The notes below the pieces were generated by a model. That model did no database searches, had not been told where the DNA came from, and was given only the letters and a program-made list of their open reading frames with translations. Both the position numbers and the translations under genes were made by a program. From contig MFLB01000048.1 of NCBI GenBank assembly GCA_001781445.1, positions 200-27,445 of the forward strand: a DNA stretch of 27,246 nt. Reading direction: 5' to 3'. Source of the stretch: Candidatus Kaiserbacteria bacterium RIFCSPHIGHO2_01_FULL_58_22. Its GTDB lineage: Bacteria; Patescibacteriota; Minisyncoccia; Phycocordibacterales; UBA2100. Shown here piece by piece: positions 1-7,699 of the stretch (within the stretch, counting starts at the first letter, position 1; every line of letters begins with the position of its first letter).

Positions 1-1037
1 TTGTACTTGATGAGGCCGATCGTGCGCGCGATCTCGATGTTGGTGCGCATCGAGCGTCCGTCAATGACGATCTTCTTGCCGTATTGCTCCGCAAAATGCA
101 CAACGCGGATAAGACGCTCGAGGTGGGAGGCGAACATCGCGACGACGAGCCTGCCTTTGGCGTCTTTGATTATCGCTTCGAGCGTGCGGTAGACGATGCT
201 CTCGGGGATGGAGAATCCCGGTTGCCAAACGTTGGTGGAGTCCATGAGGAGCGCGAGGACGTTGCGCTTCTTGAAGATCGCGTATTCCTGATGCTCCTCC
301 TCCGTCGGCTCGCCGTTCTCGTGGTCGAGCTTTATGTCGCCGGTGAAGACCACGTCGCCCCACGGCGTCTCGATGATGATGCCCATTGAATCGGGCACGG
401 TGTGTGTGACATTAAAGAAACGCACGGTTGCGTTTCCGAGCTTTATCGCTTCGTCCATCTCGACTTCGCGTATCTGGAGCTGTGAGCCCTGCACGAATTC
501 CTCCTGGCGCTTCTGTATCATCATGCCCGTGAGCTTGCGGGTGTAGATAACGGGGTTGCCGATCCTGTCCATGATGTAGGGAATGCCGCCGATGTGGTCG
601 AGGTGGCCGTGCGAGACGAGGAGGCCCCGGATCTTTCCGCGCCGCTCCTCGAGGTAGCCGGTGTTGGGCAGGATGTAATCGATGCCCGGCGTCTCCTCCT
701 CGCGGAACTGGAATCCGCAGTCGAGGATGAAGATGTCGGGACCGATCTCGACGGCCGTCATGTTGCGGCCGATCTCCTCCACGCCGCCCAGGGGAATGAT
801 GCGGACGGTGTTGGCGTCCGGTTCGGATATCCGCGCGGCCGGAGCGCGGCCGGAGCGCGGGTGATGCTCCACCCGCGTGCGGCCGGGCCGCCGCGGATGC
901 GGAGGGCGCGAACCGAAGTGGCGGGGTCCGCGGCGGCCGGGCCGGGCCGCTCCGCGCTCCCGCGGGCGAGCGGGCGAAGAGGGGCCGGCGCTCCGTGGAG
1001 CGCCGGCATACGGCGCATGGTCATGTTGGTGGTCCAT
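1..1037 (-). CDS. rnj: Ribonuclease J, 3' end outside window
   Basis: Metallo-beta-lactamase/beta-CASP ribonuclease of the RNase J family, acting in mRNA decay and RNA processing in the cytoplasm. About 345 codons are present and the gene runs off the window edge. Residues 1-75 are a low-complexity Arg/Pro/Gly/His-rich tail. The catalytic core begins near residue 78 (VRIIPLGGVEEIGRN) and carries the metal-binding motif HGHLDH at 143-148, followed by VTHTVPDS, FTGDIKLD and DSTNVW, all typical of RNase J. The ATG at 1037 is chosen because an in-frame TAA lies five codons upstream. No SD sequence is visible; the start follows four CTAAC-type pentamers. It lies 35 nt after the substrate-binding protein gene and is probably cotranscribed with it. 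The basic tail may bind RNA (inference). Family assignment is firm. Confidence 0.93.
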   Translation of the reverse strand, partial: MDHQHDHAPYAGAPRSAGPSSPARPRERGAARPGRRGPRHFGSRPPHPRRPGRTRVEHHPRSGRAPAARISEPDANTVRIIPLGGVEEIGRNMTAVEIGPDIFILDCGFQFREEETPGIDYILPNTGYLEERRGKIRGLLVSHGHLDHIGGIPYIMDRIGNPVIYTRKLTGMMIQKRQEEFVQGSQLQIREVEMDEAIKLGNATVRFFNVTHTVPDSMGIIIETPWGDVVFTGDIKLDHENGEPTEEEHQEYAIFKKRNVLALLMDSTNVWQPGFSIPESIVYRTLEAIIKDAKGRLVVAMFASHLERLIRVVHFAEQYGKKIVIDGRSMRTNIEIARTIGLIKY

Positions 1038-1038
1038 A

Positions 1039-1058
1039 GTTAGGTTAAGTTAGGTTAG
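1039..1058 (-). repeat. Pentamer repeat leader before RNase J
   Basis: On the minus strand four pentamers (CTAAC, CTAAC, TTAAC, CTAAC) are followed by one T and then the ATG. There is no SD sequence. It resembles the short-repeat leaders before groEL, htpX, the glutaredoxin gene and the 41-aa membrane protein gene. Confidence 0.75.
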
Positions 1059-1072
1059 ATGTTCTTTTATGT

Positions 1073-2857
1073 TTATTCCGTAAAGATATGCCACACGCGC
1101 TCCGTGTCGGCGTACCACTCGTACACGTTCAAAAAGCGCTCCGAAGCTCCGGAAAGCGCTCCGAGCTCCACGCCCTCGAGGCGTTCGGGAACGACGTAGA
1201 TGAACTCCGGCGCGTAGAGGAAGATCGCCGGCCTGTCGTCCGCCACGTACTCGATGAACCGCTCGTAGAGCGCGTCGCGCTCGCGCTTTTCGGTCGTCGC
1301 GCGCGCCTGGGCGAGCAGGGCGTCGGCCTTCGCGTTCGTGTAGAGCGCGATGTTCAGTCCGGGATCGTTGCGCTGGCTCGAGTGCCAGAAGGCGAAGAGG
1401 TCGAGCGTCCGACCGACGACCTCGCCGAAGAGCACCGCCTCGTAATTGCGCGGGCGCAGTACGACCGTGTTGAGTTCCGAGAGAGGGTACACGTGCACCT
1501 CGACGCGGATACCCGCTTCGCGCCACGCCGACGCGACGGCCTCGGCGGTCGCGGCAAGCGAGGGCTCGTCCCCGGTCGCGAGGGTGAACGAAAGAATCAG
1601 AGCCTTTTTCTTCCACACCCCCTCTTCGTCGCTCCAGGTCCAGCCGCCGCGGGAGAGGATGTCCCGCGCGCGTTTCGCTCTGCCGGTTTCCGGCTCGCTC
1701 GCGGCTCCTCGCAGAGCCTCCGGCTTCGCGGGAGCGGCAACGCCGAGGGCCCCGGGCAACACGGGGCCGTCGAGCGGGACGCCGTATCCCTTAAGAACCT
1801 CGTCGACGATAGCTTGCTTGTCGAGCGCAGAGTCGAGCGCGGCGCGGACAGAGCTCTCCGCGAGGACCGCGTTCTTGTTCTGGTTCAGGAAGACGCCGAA
1901 GGTGCGGGGGAGCGGCGCGCGCGCGACGCGAAGATCGGAGCGCGTTATATCCCCGACCCGCGAAGGAGAGATGCCCGCGACGCCGTCGACGCGCCCGGCG
2001 TTCTGGGCGCGGATAAGCGCCTCTTCGTTGGGATAAAAAAGGAAATGCAGTTTCTCGATGTGCGCCTCGCCGAGGGCGAACGCGTCGAAAGAGGAAAACG
2101 AGTATCGCGTAACCGCGCCGGTCGCGTTCTCGTCGAAGCCCGCGACCTTGTACGGCCCGCTCCCGACGGGGCGCGTGTTCAGCGGAGAAAACGGGAACTC
2201 CTCCGCCGAGACGCTTTCCCACAGGTGCTTGGGCAGGATGCCGAGCGTCGCGTTCTCGAGGAACGGAGCGTACGCGTGCGGAAGCGTGAACACCACGGTG
2301 CGCGGATCGGGGGCCACAGCAGACACGCCTTCCCAATCCGCCCGCCGCGCGCTCTTGATCTCGGGATCCTGCGCGCGCGCTATCGTGAAAAGCACGTCCG
2401 CGGAGGTGAGCGGCGCGCCGTCGTGGAAGGTGAGAGCTGGCCGGAGCGTGAACGTGTAGACCGTGCCGTCCTCCGATATCTCGACGCGCTCGGCGAGATC
2501 GGGGATCAGCTTGCCCTCCGGTGTCGCGCGCATGAGGCCCGAATAGACGAGGGCGCCGATGTCTTTGTCTGGCCCCGAAAGCGCGAGCAAGGGATTCACG
2601 AAGCGCACGGGCCCGACAAGCCCTTCCGTGAGCGAGCCGCCGCGGGCGGGAATAGTCACGGAGGTTGCGGCGTTGGCGAGAGCGAGGAGGCCGAGCGCGC
2701 TGAACGCGAGCATCGCGGAAAGGGCGTAGAGGAGCAGGCGCTCGCCCGGCGAGAACCTCCGGAGCGCGCTCTCGAGGCGCGCGGCGTGCGGCATGGCCCG
2801 ATGCTTTGTCAGAGCCGATGCGCCGCGGCTTTTTTCGGAATACGAATCTGGTTCCAT
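1073..2857 (-). CDS. ABC transporter family 5 substrate-binding protein (OppA/DppA-like)
   Basis: Predicted extracytoplasmic solute-binding protein of the SBP_bac_5 family (peptide or nickel binding), 594 aa. Residues 41-62 form a single N-terminal membrane anchor, and the mature part follows. Family-typical stretches are visible: FVNPLLA, DIGALVYSGLM, LIPDLAERVEISEDGTVYTFTLRP, FHDGAPLTSADV, and a late segment with FAFWHSSQRNDPGLN. The reading frame is open up to 2986, but that start would overlap secG. The ATG at 2857 clears the secG stop by 46 nt, and the ATG at 2794 is an alternative. No permease or ATPase gene lies nearby, so it is an orphan binding protein here. Its ligand cannot be told from the sequence. 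Confidence 0.88.
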   Translation of the reverse strand: MEPDSYSEKSRGASALTKHRAMPHAARLESALRRFSPGERLLLYALSAMLAFSALGLLALANAATSVTIPARGGSLTEGLVGPVRFVNPLLALSGPDKDIGALVYSGLMRATPEGKLIPDLAERVEISEDGTVYTFTLRPALTFHDGAPLTSADVLFTIARAQDPEIKSARRADWEGVSAVAPDPRTVVFTLPHAYAPFLENATLGILPKHLWESVSAEEFPFSPLNTRPVGSGPYKVAGFDENATGAVTRYSFSSFDAFALGEAHIEKLHFLFYPNEEALIRAQNAGRVDGVAGISPSRVGDITRSDLRVARAPLPRTFGVFLNQNKNAVLAESSVRAALDSALDKQAIVDEVLKGYGVPLDGPVLPGALGVAAPAKPEALRGAASEPETGRAKRARDILSRGGWTWSDEEGVWKKKALILSFTLATGDEPSLAATAEAVASAWREAGIRVEVHVYPLSELNTVVLRPRNYEAVLFGEVVGRTLDLFAFWHSSQRNDPGLNIALYTNAKADALLAQARATTEKRERDALYERFIEYVADDRPAIFLYAPEFIYVVPERLEGVELGALSGASERFLNVYEWYADTERVWHIFTE

Positions 2858-2903
2858 GACGCAGTATGCGCCCTTTACGGCCGAGGGAGACCGCGCGGAA
2901 GCG

Positions 2904-3137
2904 TTAGCTGATAACGAGGTTGAGTAATGCCGATAGGGCGAAGAGGATACCGAAAACGACCGTAGCATAAAAAAGCGTTTTCTCAAAGCCGCGCCGCGTG
3001 TGGAAACCCGAGCTGAAGTTGTCGGCGCCGAACGCCCCGCCCAAGCTGGCGCCGGTGCGCTGAAGCACGACCGCTCCGATCAAAAGAACGGAGAGCCCGA
3101 TCTGAACGTAGGGCAGAGCAACTTGGAGGAAACCCAT
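2904..3137 (-). CDS. secG: Preprotein translocase subunit SecG
   Basis: Small membrane subunit of the SecYEG protein export channel, 77 aa. Two transmembrane helices (about residues 4-25 and 54-75) flank the family loop QRTGASLGGAFG. An alternative TTG start at 3179 lies at the predicted transcription start, so the ATG at 3137 is preferred. A good promoter lies upstream (TTGACT, 16-nt spacer, TATACT). It heads the minus-strand run secG, substrate-binding protein, RNase J. Length and motif fit the family well. Confidence 0.92.
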   Translation of the reverse strand: MGFLQVALPYVQIGLSVLLIGAVVLQRTGASLGGAFGADNFSSGFHTRRGFEKTLFYATVVFGILFALSALLNLVIS

Positions 3138-3184
3138 CGGTGAGAGGATACCACGGCAAAGGCGGGAAATCAGCGTCAATTGTC

Positions 3185-3212
3185 AGTATATCATATCCAA
3201 ACAGAAAGTCAA
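3185..3212 (-). promoter_or_regulatory. Promoter of secG
   Basis: -35 TTGACT at 3212-3207, a 16-nt spacer, and -10 TATACT at 3190-3185, reading on the minus strand. Predicted transcription start is near 3178, about 40 nt before the chosen ATG. It is back to back with a weaker groES promoter. Confidence 0.7.
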
Positions 3213-3214
3213 GG

Positions 3215-3242
3215 TTGCCGAATCGGTCCGTTCCAGTATAGT
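3215..3242 (+). promoter_or_regulatory. Possible promoter of groES-groEL
   Basis: -35-like TTGCCG (3215-3220), a 16-nt spacer, and -10 TATAGT (3237-3242). Predicted transcription start is near 3249. No CIRCE element (TTAGCACTC-N9-GAGTGCTAA) is seen in the leader, so HrcA control is not indicated. Confidence 0.5.
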
Positions 3243-3298
3243 ACCCGCACTGCGGCTCGGGTTGCGCCGCGTCTCGAAACCTTATTATCCGTTAGCGA

Positions 3299-3628
3299 AT
3301 GTTCGGTATGGCAAAAGAAAAAGACAGGAAGATTACCATCCAGCCCCTCGGGGATCGCGTGCTCGTCCAGCGCGAGGACGCCGACGTGAAGTCTCCAGCG
3401 GGCATCATCATTCCCGACACGGCGCAGAAAGAAAAGTCGAAACAGGGCGTCGTCATCGCCGCGGGCCCCGGAAAATACGGCGACGAGGGCGACCTCATCC
3501 CGATGACGGTTAAGGCCGGCCAGAAAGTTTTCTTCAATTCCGGCTGGGACAATGAAATAAAGATAGAAGGCGACGATGCCGAGTATTTCCTCGTGCATGA
3601 AAGCGACATCCTTGCCGTTATTAAATAG
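3299..3628 (+). CDS. groES: Co-chaperonin GroES (Hsp10)
   Basis: Lid of the GroEL folding chamber, forming a heptameric ring in the cytoplasm. 109 aa from the ATG at 3299; the in-frame ATG at 3308 (MAKEKDRK) may be the true start, since neither has a convincing SD sequence. Family features include IQPLGDRVLVQRE, the mobile-loop segment AGIIIPDTAQ, KQGVVIAAGPGKY, and the C-terminal EYFLVHESDILAVI. It lies 42 nt upstream of groEL in the usual order. The opening charged segment (KEKDRK) is slightly longer than in Escherichia coli GroES. Confidence 0.95.
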   Translation: MFGMAKEKDRKITIQPLGDRVLVQREDADVKSPAGIIIPDTAQKEKSKQGVVIAAGPGKYGDEGDLIPMTVKAGQKVFFNSGWDNEIKIEGDDAEYFLVHESDILAVIK

Positions 3629-3634
3629 TCTTTA

Positions 3635-3669
3635 CTACTAACTACTTTCTACTAACTACGAACTATTTC
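3635..3669 (+). repeat. Heptamer repeat leader before groEL
   Basis: Exactly five 7-nt units: four of form CTACNNN (CTACTAA, CTACTTT, CTACTAA, CTACGAA), then CTATTTC, then a single T and the groEL ATG. No SD sequence is present. The same architecture precedes the glutaredoxin gene at 24421-24455, and a reversed copy lies at 14859-14893. A possible -10 box (TTAAAT, 3621-3626) would start transcripts close to the repeat. Confidence 0.85.
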
Positions 3670-3670
3670 T

Positions 3671-5326
3671 ATGGCAAAACAAGTCATCTTTGATCAGGAA
3701 GTGCGGGGCGCGCTGAAGCGCGGCGTGGATATCGTCGCGGGCGCGGTGCGCGTGACGCTCGGGCCGCGAGGGCGCAACGTCGCGATAGACAAGTCGTGGG
3801 GCGGCCCGACGATCACCAACGACGGCGTTTCCATCGCCAAGGAAATATCGCTCGAGAACAAATTTGAGAACATGGGCGCCTCGATCGTGAAGGAGGTCGC
3901 CACCAAAACGAACGACAAGGCGGGCGACGGCACGACGACCGCGGTCGTGCTGACGCAGGCCATCGTGCATGAGGGTTTGAAAAGGACGGCGCTCGGCGCC
4001 AACGCGATGATGGTGCGCCGCGGCATCGAGAAGGCCGCGAAGGACGCCGTCGAGGAACTGCGGAAAATGGCGCGTGAGGTGAAGGGCAAGAGCGAGATAC
4101 GGCAGGTCGCGAGCATTGCCGCGGAATCCTCCGAGCTCGGCGAGAAGATCGCGGAAGTGGTGGGGAAGGTCGGGAAAGACGGCGTTGTCACGGTGGAGGA
4201 ATCGCAGGCGACCGGCATTGATTCGGAATACGTGGAGGGCATGGAGTTCGACAAGGGATACGTTTCCGCCTACATGATAACCAACGCGGAGCGGATGGAG
4301 GCCGAAGTGAAAGACGCCTCTATTCTCATCACCGACAAAAAGATCTCGGCAATTAAAGACATCCTGCCGTTCCTGGAGAAGGTCGCGCAGGCGGGGAAGA
4401 AAGACCTCGTCATCGTCGCGGACGACGTGGAGGGCGAGGCGCTCGCTACGTTCGTCGTCAACAAATTGCGCGGAGCCTTCAACATTCTCGCGGTGAAAGC
4501 GCCCGGCTACGGCGACCGCAAGAAGGAAATGCTCGCCGACATCGCGATCACGGTGGGCGGACAGGTCGTTTCGGAAGACCTCGGAATCAAGCTGGAGAAC
4601 GCCGAGCTCTCGGTGCTGGGGAGGGCGAACCGCGTCGTCGCGACGAAAGATTCCACCGTCATCGTCGGCGGGAAGGGCAAGAAGAGCGAGATCGAGGCGC
4701 GCGTACATCAACTCCGCACGCAGGCCGAAAACACCGATTCGAAGTTCGACAAGGAGAAGCTCGACGAGCGCATCGCGAAGCTCTCCGGCGGGGTCGCCGT
4801 CATCCGCGTCGGCGCCGCGACGGAGACCGAGATGAAATACCTGAAGGATAAAATAGAGGATGCGGTGAACGCGACCAAGGCCGCCATCGCCGAAGGCATC
4901 GTGCCGGGCGGCGGCGCGGCGCTCGCGAAGGTCGGGGAGAAGCTCGGCAAGAAAGTGGATCCGAAAGCGCACGACGAGTACACGGTCGGCTATCGCATCC
5001 TCTTGAACTCTCTTTCATCGCCGCTTCTCCAGATAGCGCGGAATGCCGGGCGCGAAGACGGAGCCGTGCTTCTCAAGGAGGTCGTCACGAAGGGCGGTGC
5101 GTGGGGCTTCGACGCATCTGTCGAAGGCGACGATTCGAATATAGTGGATATGTACGAGGCAGGCATCATCGATCCGGTGAAGGTAACGAGAAGCTGTGTG
5201 GAAAACTCCGCATCGGCCGCGGCGGTGCTTCTCACCACGGAGGCGGCCGTCGCCGATCTGCCCGAGGAAAAGAAAGCGTCCGCTGGGGGAGGCGGCATGC
5301 CGGGCGGCATGGGCGACGAGATGTAG
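3671..5326 (+). CDS. groEL: Chaperonin GroEL (Hsp60)
   Basis: ATP-driven folding chaperonin, 551 aa, working with the GroES encoded just upstream. The ATP-binding motif GDGTTTA is at residues 85-91. Other family segments are VTLGPRGRNV, TNDGVSIAKEI, the apical-domain stretch VEGMEFDKGYVSAYM, IVADDVEGEALATFVVNKLRG, KAPGYGDRKKEML, and GIVPGGGAAL. The C-terminus is the usual Gly/Met-rich tail (GGGGMPGGMGDEM). Length matches the family. The start has no SD sequence and follows a repeat leader. A strong hairpin terminator lies just after the stop. Confidence 0.98.
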   Translation: MAKQVIFDQEVRGALKRGVDIVAGAVRVTLGPRGRNVAIDKSWGGPTITNDGVSIAKEISLENKFENMGASIVKEVATKTNDKAGDGTTTAVVLTQAIVHEGLKRTALGANAMMVRRGIEKAAKDAVEELRKMAREVKGKSEIRQVASIAAESSELGEKIAEVVGKVGKDGVVTVEESQATGIDSEYVEGMEFDKGYVSAYMITNAERMEAEVKDASILITDKKISAIKDILPFLEKVAQAGKKDLVIVADDVEGEALATFVVNKLRGAFNILAVKAPGYGDRKKEMLADIAITVGGQVVSEDLGIKLENAELSVLGRANRVVATKDSTVIVGGKGKKSEIEARVHQLRTQAENTDSKFDKEKLDERIAKLSGGVAVIRVGAATETEMKYLKDKIEDAVNATKAAIAEGIVPGGGAALAKVGEKLGKKVDPKAHDEYTVGYRILLNSLSSPLLQIARNAGREDGAVLLKEVVTKGGAWGFDASVEGDDSNIVDMYEAGIIDPVKVTRSCVENSASAAAVLLTTEAAVADLPEEKKASAGGGGMPGGMGDEM

Positions 5327-5352
5327 TTTGGGGTTGGTACAGTTGACAGTAT

Positions 5353-5380
5353 GAAAAAGCCCGATAAATCGGGCTTTTTC
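5353..5380 (+). terminator. Intrinsic terminator after groEL
   Basis: A perfect 13-bp stem (5353-5365 with 5368-5380) around a two-base loop, AAAAAGCCCGAT on the left arm and ending in a run of five T. It closes the groES-groEL unit and, by symmetry, could act in both directions. Confidence 0.9.
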
Positions 5381-5403
5381 AATTCACAGGGTGCGCAAGG
5401 CTG

Positions 5404-5432
5404 TTGAAAAACTGTTGGTATCTTGGTATCAT
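5404..5432 (+). promoter_or_regulatory. Promoter of the secreted barrel protein gene
   Basis: -35 TTGAAA (5404-5409), a 17-nt spacer, and -10 TATCAT (5427-5432). The ATG at 5440 lies eight bases after the -10 box, so the transcript is predicted to be leaderless. Confidence 0.75.
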
Positions 5433-5439
5433 GGTGGAT

Positions 5440-7377
5440 ATGAGCGCGACAAGCGTAAGGCGCGTTTTTTGGGTTAGCGCCGCCCTTATGTTCCTTGTTG
5501 GCGCATCTCTCGCGGAAGCTCAAGCGAAGCCGAAAGTGTCGGTGGATATCAGCGCAGATTTGCAGTGCGTCGGCACTCCCGATCAATTTGTGGCGGGTTG
5601 CGTCTATCCCAATAAGAATAAAAAGACCGGAAAAGAGTGTCTAACAAACAAGCCATGTAAAAGCACCGAGGTTCCCGTCGGAGGCAAGTGCGCCACTCCC
5701 GTGGACGCCAAAACGGTGACGGGTCTCAAGATCAATGGCAATTGTGTCGGGGAAGTGCCGAAGACAAAGCCGCCGGTGGGACCCGGCACGAAAGGACTCC
5801 CGCAACTCCTGCAACCGCCCGGAGGAGGCGGCGGAGGCGCGCAACAGGGAGGACTCTCGAAAGTAGAGATGCTGGATCGGATCGACGAGATCGACGGGAA
5901 GCTGGACAACATCAAGACAATCGAGGAATTCAAGGCGCTTACCGCGGAACGCGACGCGCTCACGGCGAAAATAGACGAATTAGCCAAGGAGCCCGTCGCG
6001 GATAAGCCGAAGAGCGTTCTGGGGCAAGCTTTCGAAAAATTGTTTGGTGGCGCCAAAGACCCCGTCAGTTTAGGTGCGAAAGAGCCAGATCCCGATGGCG
6101 GACGGGCGATAGCCAAGGTACAGCCCCAGGCGCCCGCAACTGGCCACACGTTCGCGTCGCCGGCAGACCCCGCAAATCCAGACAGCCCCGACAGCGGAGA
6201 TTCTCCCCCCGGGTCGCAAGGACCGGTTGTCGAGGATAATGGTACTCGATATGGGACAACCTGTTACGGTACTTGGGAATGTGGTGACAATCCTAATTTG
6301 AAAGCCCATAAGGTAGATTCGCGCGACAAACCCTTAAATCCTAGCCAGGACCGAGTTGTAGCAGTCGGTAAGGAAAGCCCCTACAAATACGGCCAAAAAT
6401 TGCTATTGAGGAGAGAGTTGCCAGACGGGACTGTTCTCGAAACAGTCGCGAGAGTAAGCGACCATTGTCCTGGGTGTGAAAATCGGACGCTTGATCTCAC
6501 CGGCGCCACCGCTCGTGATCTTGGCGGTGAGGGCGTAAATCCCCGCGTTATGGCGTTTAGGGTAAGCGCTGACACGCCGCTTGGACCCGTTTCCTCGCAC
6601 GAAAATGGCGGTAGAGATTATCAAGAATCAATCACAACCTCTCCCGCGGCCTTCACGACGCCAGACGAGCACATGTCCCAGTTCGAGCCGTCGCCGACGA
6701 AGCCTTCGTGGTGGCAACGCAATGCGCCGCCATGGCTCGGCGGCTCCGCACCAGAACCTGACCCTTTCCCCGAGAACGCGACAGATCTCGTCCGTGGCCC
6801 CGCGACACCCGTGATTCCTGCGCCCGCGGCGGTTACTCACGGGCAGCAAGTGCCGGCGCCTGAACCGGCTGGTGTCGGGTCGGGGACGCCCGTACCGGTG
6901 CCTCCTGCCGAAACAACGCCGACATCGGGGCTCGCGAATCCGATCGGTCCAGACAGCCCCGACAGTACCGGAACGCGCGCTTCGCCTTCCGGATTCTCCT
7001 GCGGCCTTTCAATCGCTGACTGCCTCGGCGGGAGGGGCGATTACGCTTCGCGGAAGAAACTCGCGGAACAACTTAATATTCAAGGATATCGCGGCACAGC
7101 TGAACAGAACACGCAGATGATAAAAATACTGAACGCTCGAGGACTGCCGATTCCGACTCCCATACCGCGCTCTCTTGATAACCCTTATGTGATGGCGGCG
7201 ACTCGATATCCGACAGGAGCTTCCATTGTAGACTTTCTGATAGCCGGAGGATTGCCAAGTGATCGCGAAAGTCGCGCAGAGCTCGCTCGCGAAAACAACA
7301 TTTCCAACTATACCGGAACAGGACCACAGAATATCCGGCTTCTCCGTATTTTGCGCGCGAAAGGACTCCCGCGTTAG
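5440..7377 (+). CDS. Secreted double-psi beta-barrel protein with two C-terminal repeats
   Basis: 645 aa. Residues 1-28 are a signal peptide (basic start, hydrophobic core, cleavage likely after LAEA). Residues 43-102 form a cysteine-rich segment, probably disulfide-bonded. Residues 140-184 look like a coiled coil, followed by Pro/Ser-rich linkers. Residues 268-375 resemble an RlpA/barwin-like double-psi beta-barrel (GTRYGTTCYG..., then ARVSDHCPGCENRTLDLTGA). The C-terminus holds two repeats (524-569 and 595-645) sharing SI.D.L, R..LA..., I..Y.GT..QN...L.IL.A.GLP. From memory these resemble repeats at the C-ends of some Bacillus-type amidases, which would suggest cell-wall binding; that link is tentative. 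The start at 5440 is chosen from promoter spacing; 5431 is possible. Base composition is mixed, with the barrel section poorer in GC. Function unknown; a cell-envelope role is inferred. Confidence 0.75.
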   Translation: MSATSVRRVFWVSAALMFLVGASLAEAQAKPKVSVDISADLQCVGTPDQFVAGCVYPNKNKKTGKECLTNKPCKSTEVPVGGKCATPVDAKTVTGLKINGNCVGEVPKTKPPVGPGTKGLPQLLQPPGGGGGGAQQGGLSKVEMLDRIDEIDGKLDNIKTIEEFKALTAERDALTAKIDELAKEPVADKPKSVLGQAFEKLFGGAKDPVSLGAKEPDPDGGRAIAKVQPQAPATGHTFASPADPANPDSPDSGDSPPGSQGPVVEDNGTRYGTTCYGTWECGDNPNLKAHKVDSRDKPLNPSQDRVVAVGKESPYKYGQKLLLRRELPDGTVLETVARVSDHCPGCENRTLDLTGATARDLGGEGVNPRVMAFRVSADTPLGPVSSHENGGRDYQESITTSPAAFTTPDEHMSQFEPSPTKPSWWQRNAPPWLGGSAPEPDPFPENATDLVRGPATPVIPAPAAVTHGQQVPAPEPAGVGSGTPVPVPPAETTPTSGLANPIGPDSPDSTGTRASPSGFSCGLSIADCLGGRGDYASRKKLAEQLNIQGYRGTAEQNTQMIKILNARGLPIPTPIPRSLDNPYVMAATRYPTGASIVDFLIAGGLPSDRESRAELARENNISNYTGTGPQNIRLLRILRAKGLPR

Positions 7378-7405
7378 TTGCGTGCGCATGCGGTAATGGT
7401 ACAGT
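7378..7405 (+). promoter_or_regulatory. Promoter of coiled-coil/lemA/htpX unit
   Basis: -35 TTGCGT (7378-7383), a 16-nt spacer, and -10 TACAGT (7400-7405). The ATG at 7412 lies seven bases after the -10 box, predicting a leaderless transcript. Confidence 0.6.
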
Positions 7406-7411
7406 GTAAGC

Positions 7412-7699
7412 ATGATGGCCAGCAGAAAAAGACTCACGCTCGGAGACGTCGGCTCAATGCTTGAGCACGTCGTTCAGCATATGGCGACGAAGGAAGATCT
7501 CGAAGAAATCAATAAGACGCTTGATGCGCACACCAAAACGCTCGGCGAGCACACCAAGATACTCGGCGAGCACACCAAGATACTCGGCGAGCACACGCGA
7601 GACCTCAATACCATCAAGAATGACGTGAAAGTAGGACTCGATAAGCGGCTACAGCTCGAGGTTCGCGTTACCCGTCTCGAGAAAAAAGTTGGCGTATGA
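7412..7699 (+). CDS. Small coiled-coil protein with tandem heptad repeats
   Basis: 95 aa with no signal peptide or membrane segment. Residues 37-64 consist of four 7-residue units (LGEHTKI type), coded by four 21-nt tandem repeats at 7520-7603. The rest is also predicted to be helical and charged. The last four bases overlap the lemA start (ATGA), so the two are translationally coupled. The repeat count is likely to vary between strains (inference). I do not recognise a family; a structural or adaptor role beside LemA is only a guess from context. Confidence 0.7.
   Translation: MMASRKRLTLGDVGSMLEHVVQHMATKEDLEEINKTLDAHTKTLGEHTKILGEHTKILGEHTRDLNTIKNDVKVGLDKRLQLEVRVTRLEKKVGV
7520..7603 (+). repeat. 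Four 21-nt tandem repeats in coding sequence
   Basis: Units start at 7520, 7541, 7562 and 7583. The second and third are identical, the first and fourth are diverged. The period of 21 nt keeps the frame and adds one 7-residue heptad per copy. Confidence 0.9.

Noticed and set aside
1088..2911. 607-aa open frame on the plus strand
   Set aside because: It is the antisense shadow of the substrate-binding protein gene; Arg/Glu-rich with no domain.
3243..3298. CIRCE/HrcA operator before groES
   Set aside because: No TTAGCACTC-N9-GAGTGCTAA or close variant was found.
3656..4972. 438-aa open frame on the minus strand
   Set aside because: Shadow of groEL.
5353..5380. Attachment site or small RNA between groEL and the barrel protein gene
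   Set aside because: A perfect stem ending in T-run is fully explained as an intrinsic terminator.
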